Part shown: piece after piece, positions 35,552 through 43,370 of the stretch
Numbering within the stretch: position 1 is the stretch's first letter
Layout: each line of letters opens with the position of its first letter
Virus record (IMG/VR): IMGVR_UViG_3300029893_000003
Span: 1-64,000 of that record
From: a virus
DNA: 64,000 bases
Reading direction: 5' to 3' (one strand)
Notes under the pieces: generated by a model
Databases searched by the model: none
Told to the model about the DNA's origin: nothing
What the model saw: only the letters and a program-made list of their open reading frames with translations
Made by a program: the position numbers and the translations under genes

Positions 35552-36790
35552 GTGACTGCTCCCCACGGCTAAAGCCGGGGGCTTCTAGGACCGGAGTCCA
35601 GGCTCGCCAGCCCGCGAGCCAAAATGTTCAGAGATGCATTGAGATCGCGGTCCAGTTTCAGGCCGCAGTAAGGACAGTCGTGGACACGCACACTCAAGTC
35701 TTTCGGAACCACCGCGCCGCAGCCGGAGCATTCTTGCGTTGTGCCTCTGGGGTTAACGCGCAGCACAGCACGACCGGCACTTTCAGCCTTGTACGTGGTG
35801 AACTGCACGAACTGGCCCCAGGCCACGTCCGCGATATTCCGGTTGACAACCCGGTTTCCGTTGGACTGCATGTCCGCGATGTCCAACTTCTCAAAGACGA
35901 TCAGGCCGAAGCGGTTGACGAGCTTGCGGCTCTCCTGGTGCGCGAAGTCGGCGCGCCGGTTGGTGGCGCGCTGGTAGGCATGGTTGAGCGCGCGCAGCAC
36001 CTTGCGGCGCTCCGGCGAGCCTTTAGCGAACTGTTCTTTCTTGCGCTGCAAGCGGGCGATGTCCGCCGCATCGCGTTTCATCCAGCACTGGCGCGGGATA
36101 CTGTCGCCGGTACTCAGCATGGCGAACGTCTTCAGGCCGAGATCCACGCCCACCACTTCAGGCGACGGGGGCAGAGGCGCGGCGTCTACTTCGCACGAAA
36201 AGCAGGCGTACCAGTTGCCTACGCTATCGCGCCGGATGATGACTGTTTTGGGTGTGCCTTCCAGGGGGCGATGCAGCTTGATTTTCACGGCTCCGATTTT
36301 CGAGAGCGTGAGCCGGTTACCGTCCAACTTCACCCCATTACCACACTGCGGATAGGTGAAACTGTCGTACCAGCCACGTCCCTTGAAGCGCGGGTAGCCG
36401 GGCTTCTCACCTGCCTTGACGCGGCGAAAGAATGCCTGGAACGCCAGATCGACGCGTGTGCACGCTTCTTGAAGCGACTGCGAAAAGGCGTTATTGAGAA
36501 ATGGCTGCTCGGCTTTCCAGCCGGGGATCAGCTTAATCGTATCGAAGCGCGTCAGCGTTTCGCGGTTAATGTCCCAGGCATCGCGGCGCACTTCAAGCGT
36601 CGTGTTGTAAACCCACCGACAAGCATCCAATGCGCGCAGCAAGGCGGTGCGTTGGGCAGAAGTAGGAAAGAGGCGGTACTTGTAGGTCAATCGCATAGCC
36701 CGATTATACCATTTATGCTACAGGTTCACAAACATATGGCGCACCTTATATCCCCCTGCCTTCAGGCAGAGGTTTTACGGCGCTTTTCCG
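35552..36790 (-). mobile_element. IS200/IS605-type element with tnpB only
   Basis: About 1.24 kb. Right-end hairpin CCCCACGGC-TAAA-GCCGGGG (35561-35581) follows tnpB. Left end at about 36735-36790 is a two-part hairpin (GCGC outer arms, CTGCC/GGCAG inner). No TnpA gene is present, so it would need a helper transposase in trans. The sequence between the tnpB stop and the right-end hairpin should hold the omega RNA scaffold. Confidence 0.8.
35569..36696 (-). CDS. tnpB: TnpB RNA-guided nuclease
   Basis: 375 aa, complete. N-terminal helix-turn-helix-like 'MRLTYKYRLFPTSAQRTALL', central WED/REC-like body with 'KPGYPRFKGR', split RuvC: Asp in VVGVDLGLKTF, Glu in IVFEKLDI, Asp in LDRDLNASLN. CxxC...CxxC zinc ribbon (CSGCG, CPYCG). 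It would cut DNA guided by RNA from its own 3' end to keep the element in place. GC-rich compared with flanking phage genes. Confidence 0.93.
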   Translation of the reverse strand: MRLTYKYRLFPTSAQRTALLRALDACRWVYNTTLEVRRDAWDINRETLTRFDTIKLIPGWKAEQPFLNNAFSQSLQEACTRVDLAFQAFFRRVKAGEKPGYPRFKGRGWYDSFTYPQCGNGVKLDGNRLTLSKIGAVKIKLHRPLEGTPKTVIIRRDSVGNWYACFSCEVDAAPLPPSPEVVGVDLGLKTFAMLSTGDSIPRQCWMKRDAADIARLQRKKEQFAKGSPERRKVLRALNHAYQRATNRRADFAHQESRKLVNRFGLIVFEKLDIADMQSNGNRVVNRNIADVAWGQFVQFTTYKAESAGRAVLRVNPRGTTQECSGCGAVVPKDLSVRVHDCPYCGLKLDRDLNASLNILARGLASLDSGPRSPRL

Positions 36791-36890
36791 ATAAAGCTGA
36801 GTTCTCCCCAGGAGCATCATCACAACACGCCCAACAGGAAGCCCCACACACCGGACACTCTTCTACCACATCACAACTCAACACTAACAT
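36774..36890 (-). pseudogene. Small Cys-rich zinc-ribbon ORF interrupted by the IS left end
   Basis: ATG at 36890, preceded only by weak signals. Encodes VVEECPVCGASCWACCDDAPG, rich in CxxC motifs. The frame enters the left end of the IS element after about 36 codons, so the native C-terminus was lost. The 35497-35550 fragment on the other side is the likely 3' part. Confidence 0.5.
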
Positions 36891-37287
36891 TAATATTCCC
36901 TAGATAATTTCGATTGTACATATCCTGCAACAACCGCATACCAAAATACATTACCGCAAGTCTTGATAGAGTCAAATCTACCAAAACCTCGTTATTCACG
37001 TCCATAAGAATGACATTGAACGTCTCCAACGAGTTGTGCCAGATAACGAGACGGTTTAGCGCGTCTCCCTCCCGAACAACTGTTTTCCCCTCAACGTGCG
37101 CAAGTGCAGCAGCAATAATTTTGACAACGAACCCCAACAAGCGTTCAGGTTCAATGTACAGCGTCTTTTCTAGCTTTCCTTCTGGCACCAGATACAGATG
37201 CAACCCGCCCATATTAGGATCAAACCGATACTGCAATGTGTCTGCAATTTTAGTTTTATTCTGTCTGCTAGCCGTAGTAACAATCAT
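36871..37287 (-). CDS. Hypothetical protein
   Basis: 138 aa (MIVTTASRQNKTKIADTLQY). Mixed alpha/beta, no membrane segment. It overlaps the 3' end of the small membrane gene and the 5' end of the zinc ORF, so it is translationally packed in the accessory operon. No family recognised. Confidence 0.6.
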   Translation of the reverse strand: MIVTTASRQNKTKIADTLQYRFDPNMGGLHLYLVPEGKLEKTLYIEPERLLGFVVKIIAAALAHVEGKTVVREGDALNRLVIWHNSLETFNVILMDVNNEVLVDLTLSRLAVMYFGMRLLQDMYNRNYLGNINVSVEL

Positions 37288-37495
37288 TCTGATCCTCTGG
37301 TAGATAGTGATACACCTGGTTATTTTTAGCTACTAAAGCAAACGTCTTTGCCACGACCGGATCTTCATAGGCCATTTCATCAAACACATCTGCCAAAGTA
37401 GCAGACCATGACTCAATTGATTTTCCTACCCAACGAATCTGAAGAAACAGTCCAAACTGAAAAACCAGCATAGCAATCAACAAGCCTAGTTCCAT
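37268..37495 (-). CDS. Small membrane protein
   Basis: 75 aa from the ATG at 37495 (AGGAGACAGCA upstream; a longer start is in a hairpin and lacks a ribosome site). One N-terminal transmembrane helix (LGLLIAMLVFQFGLFLQI), then an acidic soluble tail. Unknown role. Confidence 0.6.
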   Translation of the reverse strand: MELGLLIAMLVFQFGLFLQIRWVGKSIESWSATLADVFDEMAYEDPVVAKTFALVAKNNQVYHYLPEDQNDCYYG

Positions 37496-37521
37496 TGCTG
37501 TCTCCTGTCTCTGCAAGGAAG

Positions 37522-37579
37522 GAGAGGTTCGCCAAACGCACAAGCCATAAGGAGAACGGAAAAGGAAAGCGAACCTCTC
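37522..37579 (-). promoter_or_regulatory. 11-bp inverted repeat in an intergenic leader
   Basis: GAGAGGTTCGC (37522-37532) pairs with GCGAACCTCTC (37569-37579) around a 36-base loop, between two minus-strand genes. In RNA it would be a leader hairpin upstream of the 37268-37495 gene. No T-run. Confidence 0.5.
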
Positions 37580-37594
37580 ACAAACACCAGTATA

Positions 37595-37885
37595 TCACGG
37601 AATGAAATGTCTGTCAATACCAAACAACAAACCTAGATTTCCATTATACCACACTACCATAGCATCTGTTTCTTGCAAAAAGAAAGCCAGCCCCTCTAAC
37701 GATTCAATCTCTACAAACCAGCCTTCCCTTTCAGAATCATATTCTTCTACATCAAACCTCAAATCATCCAGCAGTTTGTAGTTATATCGTTTGGTTTGGT
37801 ATACGTCCTTATAGGCCGGGGGAGCAGTACGCCGCTGGCTAGGATAGGGATAATCAATAGATCCTTCCAGAATAATAAATCTCAT
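37595..37885 (-). CDS. Hypothetical protein
   Basis: 96 aa, acidic. Starts MRFIILEGSIDYPYP and contains 'FFLQETDAMVVWYNGNLGLL'. ATGA overlap with the upstream gene. Unrecognised. Confidence 0.58.
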   Translation of the reverse strand: MRFIILEGSIDYPYPSQRRTAPPAYKDVYQTKRYNYKLLDDLRFDVEEYDSEREGWFVEIESLEGLAFFLQETDAMVVWYNGNLGLLFGIDRHFIP

Positions 37886-38229
37886 TCAAGTCTCCTAATC
37901 TCGTCGTCAGGACAAACCATTGAAAAGAAACGTTCTTCCACCACCAAAAACTCACCGTAATTCAGTTTACGCCGATCTCCGTTAATCCAAACTTTTGAAT
38001 TACTTATCGAATAAGGAAACCCAAGAATTGTTCCATCCGTTTGAGTAGTCTGTCCATAAAGATGCAACGACCAACATTCCGACGCTAAGTCATTGTATGT
38101 GGCAGAGTTCATCACCACCACAATACCAGGATTCTCTACCAGCTTTCCCTGGCTTTCTATAAAGCGGGGAACGGCATGTCGGTTGAGATAGGTTTCTATA
38201 CTACTCAAAAAATCACTATAAAGACTCAT
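37882..38229 (-). CDS. Hypothetical protein
   Basis: 115 aa (MSLYSDFLSSIETYLNRHAV). Mixed fold, possibly with a beta-rich C-terminal half (NYGEFLVVEERFFSMV). Start overlaps the stop of the HD-domain gene (ATGA). Unrecognised. Confidence 0.58.
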   Translation of the reverse strand: MSLYSDFLSSIETYLNRHAVPRFIESQGKLVENPGIVVVMNSATYNDLASECWSLHLYGQTTQTDGTILGFPYSISNSKVWINGDRRKLNYGEFLVVEERFFSMVCPDDEIRRLE

Positions 38230-38681
38230 ATTCCCAACACCTTCCCTAAAGACCCGCCCAAAACCTTTTGTAAAAGCGTATCTCTAGCGTCTGTGTATTG
38301 TTCTATTTCTTTCGTCTCTGCCGGAGATCGATCAACAGAAAAATCAAGATCAGAGATTTTAACGACAACTGCATGAGGGTTTTTTGATACCTGCTCAATA
38401 TATTCAAAATAAGATTGGTTAGGCTTTCTTGTTAGTGCAACTACCGCATCCACCACATCATCAGGGAACTCCTTACGCAACCGCTCTTCTGTAATGTCCG
38501 TTCTTTCTAAAATACCATGAAGCACCGCAATCGTAGACAGCTTTTCATTGTTCTTGATTGCTAGATTATTCATCACATCTATAGCATGAAGAATAAAGGG
38601 CCTTCCCCTCTCATCTTCATCACAATGATAAATAGCAGCGAACATAATGGCCCTAGCCAGCATCCGTTTTTCTCTCCACAT
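38226..38681 (-). CDS. Degenerate HD-domain SpoT/MESH1-like protein
   Basis: 151 aa from the ATG at 38681 (GGAG five bases upstream; the -10 TATAAT is just before it). Fold signature of (p)ppGpp hydrolases: 'RPFILHAIDVMNNL', 'STIAVLHGILERTDI' and 'KISDLDFSVDRSP'. The canonical HD pair reads His55-Gly56, so a metal-binding Asp is missing. It may have lost alarmone hydrolysis and instead bind a nucleotide, or use another metal ligand. Confidence 0.72.
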   Translation of the reverse strand: MWREKRMLARAIMFAAIYHCDEDERGRPFILHAIDVMNNLAIKNNEKLSTIAVLHGILERTDITEERLRKEFPDDVVDAVVALTRKPNQSYFEYIEQVSKNPHAVVVKISDLDFSVDRSPAETKEIEQYTDARDTLLQKVLGGSLGKVLGI

Positions 38682-38690
38682 AATATCTCC

Positions 38691-38719
38691 ATTATACTTG
38701 TATCTGCCCACAAAGTCAA
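38691..38719 (-). promoter_or_regulatory. Sigma70 promoter for the HD-domain gene
   Basis: Minus strand TTGACT (38719-38714), 17-base spacer, TATAAT (38696-38691). It is the left half of a divergent promoter pair with the 38983 promoter. ATGTGGGATA boxes lie immediately upstream (from 38723). Confidence 0.8.
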
Positions 38720-38722
38720 GCA

Positions 38723-38976
38723 ATGTGGGATAACTTTGGCAAATGTGGGATAATGTGGGATTCCCCTAACAAAGACAAATAATGAGTCACTTACAGACTC
38801 TTTTACTTTAGATCATACACAGACTCTAAATACAGACTCTATAATAATAAATACTAGAATCTTTATATTATAAGTATTTATAAAGAGTCTTTTAGAGTCT
38901 TTAAGATTCAAAATTTTAGGGTTTTTCAAAATCCCACTTTCCCACTTCAGTATACCAAACTATCCCACATTTTACA
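38723..38976. promoter_or_regulatory. Divergent control region with two repeated operators
   Basis: AT-rich, no gene. ATGTGGGAT(A/T) occurs at 38723, 38743 and 38753 on the plus strand and as its complement TATCCCACAT at 38961-38970. AGACTCT occurs at 38795, 38821 and 38834, and as its complement AGAGTCT at 38884 and 38894. The copies sit between two sigma70 promoters, so this is likely a regulatory switch. Confidence 0.65.
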
Positions 38977-38982
38977 AGACTC

Positions 38983-39011
38983 TTGACAAAAATTTACGTT
39001 TGTGTTATTCT
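38983..39011 (+). promoter_or_regulatory. Sigma70 promoter for the 39-40.6 kb cassette
   Basis: TTGACA (38983-38988), 17-base spacer, TATTCT (39006-39011). AGACTCT (38977-38983) runs into the -35, exactly as at the 18010 promoter. Confidence 0.8.
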
Positions 39012-39032
39012 GTATCTGAGGAGAAAAAAAAA

Positions 39033-39488
39033 ATGAAACGACACTGGATGTATTTTAAGTATGTTCTGAAACATAAGTGGTTTGTGTTTTTGGCAGGCAG
39101 GAAACTGAACGTTCCTTTGTGGTGCTTGTTGTTACATGATTGGGATAAGTTTACTCCTGGTATGTGGATACCTTATGCCAGAACTTTTCGCAAACCCAAT
39201 GGAGAAGGACAATACGAACCTTCAGAGGAGTTTTATGCTGCGTGGAATGGGCATGAAAAGCGGAACAAACATCATTGGCAGTATTGGGTTTTGCTAAAAG
39301 ATTCAGGGGAACTAGTGCCTCTTCCTATACCTGATAAGCACAGACGAGAGATGCTTGCTGATTGGATTGGGGCAGGCATGGCACTTGGAAAACCAGACAC
39401 AAAACAGTGGTATCTTGATAATCACAGCAAAATGCACATTCACAAAGATACTAGGATGTGGATAGAAAAGCAACTTTCAATTATTTGA
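39033..39488 (+). CDS. DUF5662-like protein
   Basis: 151 aa from the ATG at 39033 (GAGGAG upstream; the listed earlier start at 39000 lies within the promoter). 'YFKYVLKHKWFVFLAGRKLN', 'LLLHDWDKFTP' and 'WNGHEKRNKHHWQYWVLL' match the DUF5662 pattern with conserved His/Asp residues that could bind metal. Common in phages; activity unknown. Confidence 0.72.
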   Translation: MKRHWMYFKYVLKHKWFVFLAGRKLNVPLWCLLLHDWDKFTPGMWIPYARTFRKPNGEGQYEPSEEFYAAWNGHEKRNKHHWQYWVLLKDSGELVPLPIPDKHRREMLADWIGAGMALGKPDTKQWYLDNHSKMHIHKDTRMWIEKQLSII

Positions 39489-39600
39489 GTAGATTATTAT
39501 AAGGCATTGTACAATGGAGAAATACCACAGCCAACTATGACAAAAAGACTACTATAAACTTATGGCAGAAGCGAATGGTTGGCCTATAGAGGAGGAAAAG

Positions 39601-39942
39601 ATGGAAGAAGAACGTCTTACTTCTAAAGAAATTATCGATCTATCTAAATTGGTAGGCAAGGAACTAGGAAGCCGTTTTTCTGGTACTCTAGAGTATGTTT
39701 TTCAGAACGATAAAATCAATATACGGGCAAGTGGTGGACTAGGGCCTTTTAGTCGCGTCCACATTGAATACTTGTATCGGGGAGAGTGGACTCCTGTATT
39801 TGATTATGAAGGACCGCTTATGCAGGTTACACGCTTTCGTTATGGTAAATGGGTAGATATTCTTGAAGAGTTAGGCGACAAAGCAGAACGCCGCATTGAG
39901 GAACGCGAGAACGAGTTCTTTGGAGATTTGGATGAAGACTAA
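39601..39942 (+). CDS. Hypothetical protein
   Basis: 113 aa from the ATG at 39601 with GAGGAGGAAAAG just before it. Starts MEEERLTSKEIIDLSKL; the middle has beta strands 'INIRASGGLGPFSRVHIEYL'. No motif. Second gene of the plus-strand cassette. Confidence 0.58.
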   Translation: MEEERLTSKEIIDLSKLVGKELGSRFSGTLEYVFQNDKINIRASGGLGPFSRVHIEYLYRGEWTPVFDYEGPLMQVTRFRYGKWVDILEELGDKAERRIEERENEFFGDLDED

Positions 39943-39944
39943 TT

Positions 39945-40070
39945 ATGAGAATAAAAATTTTTTTAATTAAATTGTTATGGAAAATTTCTTGTTCGATTGA
40001 AAAGAAATGCTGGCATTGGGTTGTGGATCATGGGCTGGTATTAGAGTTGTTGGGTAAGGAGAAGGAATGA
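39945..40070 (+). CDS. Very small hypothetical protein (41 aa)
   Basis: ATG at 39945, TGA at 40068-40070 overlapping the ATG of the next gene (ATGA). Basic, hydrophobic N-terminus (MRIKIFLIKLLWKISCSIEK). It resembles in style the 42-aa ORF at 40492-40620. Small, so coding is likely but not certain. Confidence 0.42.
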   Translation: MRIKIFLIKLLWKISCSIEKKCWHWVVDHGLVLELLGKEKE

Positions 40071-40297
40071 GCGATAAAACTGTTGCAGTATCAGACGTTT
40101 TCAATCCCGATGCGATTCTATTTGCAGCAGAAAAGGGAAGCTCAGATTGCCAACGGCTTGATGAGAATTGCGAATATCTTGGAACTTTTGATGGGTGTCG
40201 TTATTATAAAAACTCGCCAGCCAAAAGTAAGATTCCTGATCGATGGGAAATCTTTTCTAAGTGGAAAGAGAGTATTTTAAAGAACAAAGATGGCTAA
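40067..40297 (+). CDS. Hypothetical protein
   Basis: 76 aa, with AAGGAGAAGG upstream. 'PDAILFAAEKGSSDCQRLDENCEYL' is Cys-containing. Overlaps the next gene by 8 bases. Unrecognised. Confidence 0.55.
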   Translation: MSDKTVAVSDVFNPDAILFAAEKGSSDCQRLDENCEYLGTFDGCRYYKNSPAKSKIPDRWEIFSKWKESILKNKDG

Positions 40298-40511
40298 TCA
40301 AGCAGGAGAACGAAGTTCTAGTACTTGGGTGTTTGTTTGTAGTGCGCCAGATGCTTATGCCGCGTTGTGGGAATTTATGGATGATAAAATTAAACGAGAA
40401 CTAATCTCAAACGGCCCTATTCCCTGTGAAGGAACCTTGAAAACAGGACCGCATTGTATGGATTGCAGGTTTGGTACGGGAGAGTTGATCGATGAAGACT
40501 TTTTTGATTAG
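40290..40511 (+). CDS. Hypothetical protein
   Basis: 73 aa (MANQAGERSSSTWVFVCSAP). C-terminal 'GPHCMDCRFGTGELIDEDFF' holds a CxxC pair. Overlaps genes on both sides. Unknown function. Confidence 0.52.
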   Translation: MANQAGERSSSTWVFVCSAPDAYAALWEFMDDKIKRELISNGPIPCEGTLKTGPHCMDCRFGTGELIDEDFFD

Positions 40512-40620
40512 CTGGATTAAAAAGCGGATTCCTCTGTGGTTAGCCCTTTGGGGATATGAAAAAGTAAATCAAGAGGGATACTGGTACATCAAAGAGCAAC
40601 AGCTAAGGAAACAGCTATAA
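40492..40620 (+). CDS. Very small hypothetical protein (42 aa)
   Basis: ATG at 40492, TAA at 40618. Reads MKTFLISWIKKRIPLWLALW, a hydrophobic N-terminus and polar C-terminus like the ORF at 39945. It overlaps the previous gene by 20 bases and its stop overlaps the convergent gene's stop. Coding status tentative. Confidence 0.4.
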   Translation: MKTFLISWIKKRIPLWLALWGYEKVNQEGYWYIKEQQLRKQL

Positions 40621-40968
40621 CCAGCATTTAGGTAGAAATATGAGTAAGGGCTTTCCGGCTTTGGCTGAGAGGCAGATCGTATGGTAGGTTCCTTTGGACT
40701 CACCGTCCCAAAAGGCCACTATACGATCTGCCTCATTCACTATGTCATTATTCCGTCTCATTCCTGCTGAACGCCCATACTTCTTCCAATCAGCAGGGAA
40801 AATCTTAGTTTCTAGTCCTCGCATCTTTGCTAGTTGTTCTGCCGCCCGATCTACCCCTATAGCTCCGCCGCTGATAACTACGGTTTCTTCATCCAAAGTG
40901 TCAATGAAGTTTTTAATTTTTAGTAAGTCTTTCCAATTTCTTGACCCTACTATTGCAATTTTATCCAT
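40615..40968 (-). CDS. SLOG-family nucleotide-binding protein
   Basis: 117 aa. 'MDKIAIVGSRNWKD', 'TVVISGGAIGVDRAAEQLA' and 'RIVAFWDGESKGTYHTI' are the Rossmann-like motifs of the SLOG (DUF2493/YAcAr) group, which bind nucleotide ligands in stress or defence. Shares an 8-base overlap with the small membrane gene upstream. Confidence 0.8.
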   Translation of the reverse strand: MDKIAIVGSRNWKDLLKIKNFIDTLDEETVVISGGAIGVDRAAEQLAKMRGLETKIFPADWKKYGRSAGMRRNNDIVNEADRIVAFWDGESKGTYHTICLSAKAGKPLLIFLPKCWL

Positions 40969-41179
40969 TGTCGATCAAACTAATGAGATAATAAGTAGAG
41001 GACGCTATCACAATAATCATTCCTAATACAGCTAGAAGATACGGAAAGAACACAATAGAGGCTGCTATTACAACAGGCACAACTACAAACCACGTAGATA
41101 TTGCCCCTAGCAGCTTAACCTTATCAAACTCCCACGCATCAGCAATCCAATCTAAAAGCCGTTCTATTTTATCTAGCAT
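40961..41179 (-). CDS. Small membrane protein
   Basis: 72 aa with two membrane segments (LGAISTWFVVVPVVIAASIVF, FPYLLAVLGMIIVIASSTYY) and an N-terminal 'IERLLDWIADAWEF'. Likely co-translated with the SLOG protein, suggesting a ligand-sensing pair (inference). Confidence 0.6.
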   Translation of the reverse strand: MLDKIERLLDWIADAWEFDKVKLLGAISTWFVVVPVVIAASIVFFPYLLAVLGMIIVIASSTYYLISLIDNG

Positions 41180-41225
41180 GTTAAATGTACTCCGTCTCTA
41201 ACATATACCAGAACGCCACCAATCG

Positions 41226-41618
41226 TCACTCGATTTTCGCGTCAATGCCCCAGGCCTGCGCAATTTGCAGCAAGATTTCTGCTGCTGTGTCCCTGTGGCA
41301 GAACTTGCCCCGGCTGCAATAGCACGCCAGCGTCACGACGCCTTTGCCTTGCAGCCAATTACGTAACTCAGGCGCGTACTGCTTCCAGCGCGCCCGCAAT
41401 AATTGTTTGTATGCTGCGACGTACTGTTCGTCGTCAATCGCCGCGTACTTCAGCGTCCACGACGGCGGTTGCTCGCCAGCCCTCTCCGCCGCCCAGCGCT
41501 TGTGCCCCCCGACGATTTCCCAGCTGGGCGCAAAGAAGCGCCCAATGCCTGTGCTCGATTTTACGGTCGTGTCAATTACTTCGGGTTCGCCAATTCTCCC
41601 TGTGCGTATAATTAGCAT
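41226..41618 (-). CDS. DUF4326-like protein
   Basis: 130 aa. C-terminal 'VVTLACYCSRGKFCHRDTAAEIL' matches the Cys/His pattern of DUF4326. The N-terminal half ('FFAPSWEIVGGHKRWAAERA') is unusual. GC-rich relative to neighbours, so probably a recent acquisition. Proteins of this type occur near DNA-modification genes. Confidence 0.65.
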   Translation of the reverse strand: MLIIRTGRIGEPEVIDTTVKSSTGIGRFFAPSWEIVGGHKRWAAERAGEQPPSWTLKYAAIDDEQYVAAYKQLLRARWKQYAPELRNWLQGKGVVTLACYCSRGKFCHRDTAAEILLQIAQAWGIDAKIE

Positions 41619-41792
41619 GCGCCTGCTCCTTTCGTAACCCGCGATGACACCGAGCGCGTTGCGGTGTAAAAAGAGAGTAGAAAAGCAAGCACTAGATTAC
41701 GCATATCAATAAGGAATTGTAGTCCTACATAAACCAAAGTAATAGCCATATATCCCCCATAAATAAGAAGAAATCAGAAACTATTCGAAAGA

Positions 41793-41966
41793 TTAATCAG
41801 CATATCCCAACTTAATTAACAAAAAAGCAAGGGCATATATAATCCCAAAAGCAGTCAAAAGCTCTAGCATAATGAGAGGAAAGCAAATAAACAAAACAAT
41901 AAGACACAGAATACCGCCCACAAAGCAAGATACAAGAAGGGCCGAAAGAAAGTCGTTGTCTAACAT
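41793..41966 (-). CDS. Small two-helix membrane protein (57 aa)
   Basis: ATG at 41966 preceded by AAGGAGAGTGTG, stop TAA at 41793. Sequence MLDNDFLSALLVSCFVGGIL then a second hydrophobic helix. The overlapping frame at 41812-41994 has no ribosome site and is rejected. Unknown role. Confidence 0.62.
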   Translation of the reverse strand: MLDNDFLSALLVSCFVGGILCLIVLFICFPLIMLELLTAFGIIYALAFLLIKLGYAD

Positions 41967-42119
41967 CACACTCTCCTTTCTTACAAGTATACATTACAAG
42001 AGAAATAAAGTCAATAGACGATACAAGAGGGCCTACTAAGAAAAAGATAAGGGGTACATAAAAGAAAAGAGAGGAACGATATGGGTGGATTAGTTAAGTT
42101 TAAGAGAAAAAAAAATAAT

Positions 42120-42776
42120 TTAATGTACTTTACGTAATTTAACATATTTATGTTTGTAAAATTTTCCTACGGGGGTGAATCCTAAATCAAGCATGTTTTG
42201 ATGTGTGAGATTTACCTTACCCCGTTTACGGGTTTGGGAGATTCCATTTTTAGTATAAATCCATGTGGGTGTGGTTTTTCCTACGTAAGTCCAGCCTGAG
42301 CTTTTATAAACTTCTCCGGTATGTCCTTGCCATGTGTCCGCATACGTAACAAGACATTTCCACCTTGTATCTAACATTTTTATAGATTTACTCAGCATAA
42401 AGGACGCAGAGTTTTTAGGGGCAGAAGGAATCAAAACCATTCGTGAAAGAGAGAGAACACGATTAGGTTCTTCATAAGTAGCCTCTGCCGCACGCCGAGT
42501 AGGGGGCAACCACCAAGTTACTCCAAACAAAACATCAAACTCTTTATGAAACAATCCAAAACAAGCAACACACAGTTTACTAACACTTCTGGTATAGTGA
42601 TGTTGAACTATAAGAGTTCTTCCTAATGAGGGATCAATAGGACGTACTTCCCAGGACTCTTTATGTAAGGGGCCTACAGGCAACATATTTTTCTCCTTTA
42701 AAATTTCCAAGTAAATTTCTGAATATTTGGACTTTCTAGGTTCTGGTATATCTTCCTTGTTAATAATGGTAATCAT
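42120..42776 (-). CDS. Mom-like GNAT-fold protein, candidate DNA-base modification enzyme
   Basis: 218 aa. 'RTLIVQHHYTRSVSKLCVAC', 'FDVLFGVTWWLPP' and 'LVTYADTWQGHTGEVYKSSG' together match the Mom/XF1762-like family (GNAT fold, HY motif, YAD..GH.G). Mu Mom converts adenine to a carbamoylmethyl form; this homologue could modify phage DNA against restriction. It is the first gene left of the divergent non-coding region and has its own promoter. Confidence 0.6.
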   Translation of the reverse strand: MITIINKEDIPEPRKSKYSEIYLEILKEKNMLPVGPLHKESWEVRPIDPSLGRTLIVQHHYTRSVSKLCVACFGLFHKEFDVLFGVTWWLPPTRRAAEATYEEPNRVLSLSRMVLIPSAPKNSASFMLSKSIKMLDTRWKCLVTYADTWQGHTGEVYKSSGWTYVGKTTPTWIYTKNGISQTRKRGKVNLTHQNMLDLGFTPVGKFYKHKYVKLRKVH

Positions 42777-42808
42777 TGTTTTTTTTTTCTACAGAAACGA
42801 TATTTATC

Positions 42809-42837
42809 AATATAGCACAGTACAATAAGAATGTCAA
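42809..42837 (-). promoter_or_regulatory. Sigma70 promoter for the leftward operon
   Basis: TTGACA (42837-42832), 17-base spacer, TATATT (42814-42809) on the minus strand, about 33 bases before the Mom-like start. Confidence 0.85.
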
Positions 42838-43089
42838 TAATCAGGCGGTTTAAGTATGACTGAGGGTTAGTTAAGTTTAAGAGAAAAATAATTTCAAAAA
42901 AATTTTTTGTATAAAAATTGTCCAGCGCGCACATCACCGCCGCGAAACCGAACGCGGCTGGCGGGTTCGTTAGCTATTAGCACTAAGACTACAGTTACCA
43001 TAATATGCCGTGTTCAGTTTAGAGTTAACTAAGAGTACAGACACCGTTATACTACCTCTTAAAAACCTATCCACACGTTCCCTAGAATC

Positions 43090-43370
43090 ATAATTTTAGG
43101 AAGTGCTAACCGGGAGATGGAATTTAGGAACACCTAAAATAAAAATTAGGCAGACCAAAATAAAAATTAGGCAGACCTAAAATAAAACTTAGGATAATCT
43201 TATAACTAATTTTGGTCTGATCCAATCAGAAGCTTTCGGCGCGCCGAATTGTCGCAAGTCTGTTTAATGCTCTATTTTCTTATTTTCTGCCATATTCCCT
43301 AACTTGATTTTTAGGTTTGCCTAATCCTCTTATTGGCTATTCCCTCATTTGATTCTTAGGTTTGCCTAAT
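43090..43370. repeat. Five TTAGG-N4-CCTAA dyads
   Basis: Palindromes TTAGG-N4-CCTAA occur at 43124-43137, 43146-43159 (right arm imperfect), 43167-43180, 43311-43324 and 43356-43369. They lie in AT-rich DNA between the leftward and rightward blocks. They are likely operators or origin-binding sites. The rest of 42780-43700 holds no gene; a GC-rich hairpin (GCCGCG/CGCGGC) lies at about 42939-42960. Confidence 0.7.

Noticed and set aside
35680-36903. Long plus-strand ORF opposite tnpB
   Set aside because: It is the antisense shadow of a GC-rich tnpB gene with all catalytic residues on the minus strand.
41812-41994. 60-aa minus-strand ORF
   Set aside because: The overlapping frame at 41793-41966 has a good ribosome site and a clear membrane-protein pattern.
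42924-42972. GC-rich island with GCCGCG/CGCGGC hairpin
   Set aside because: Stands out in composition, but it is too short and lacks features to be called an IS end, terminator or RNA.
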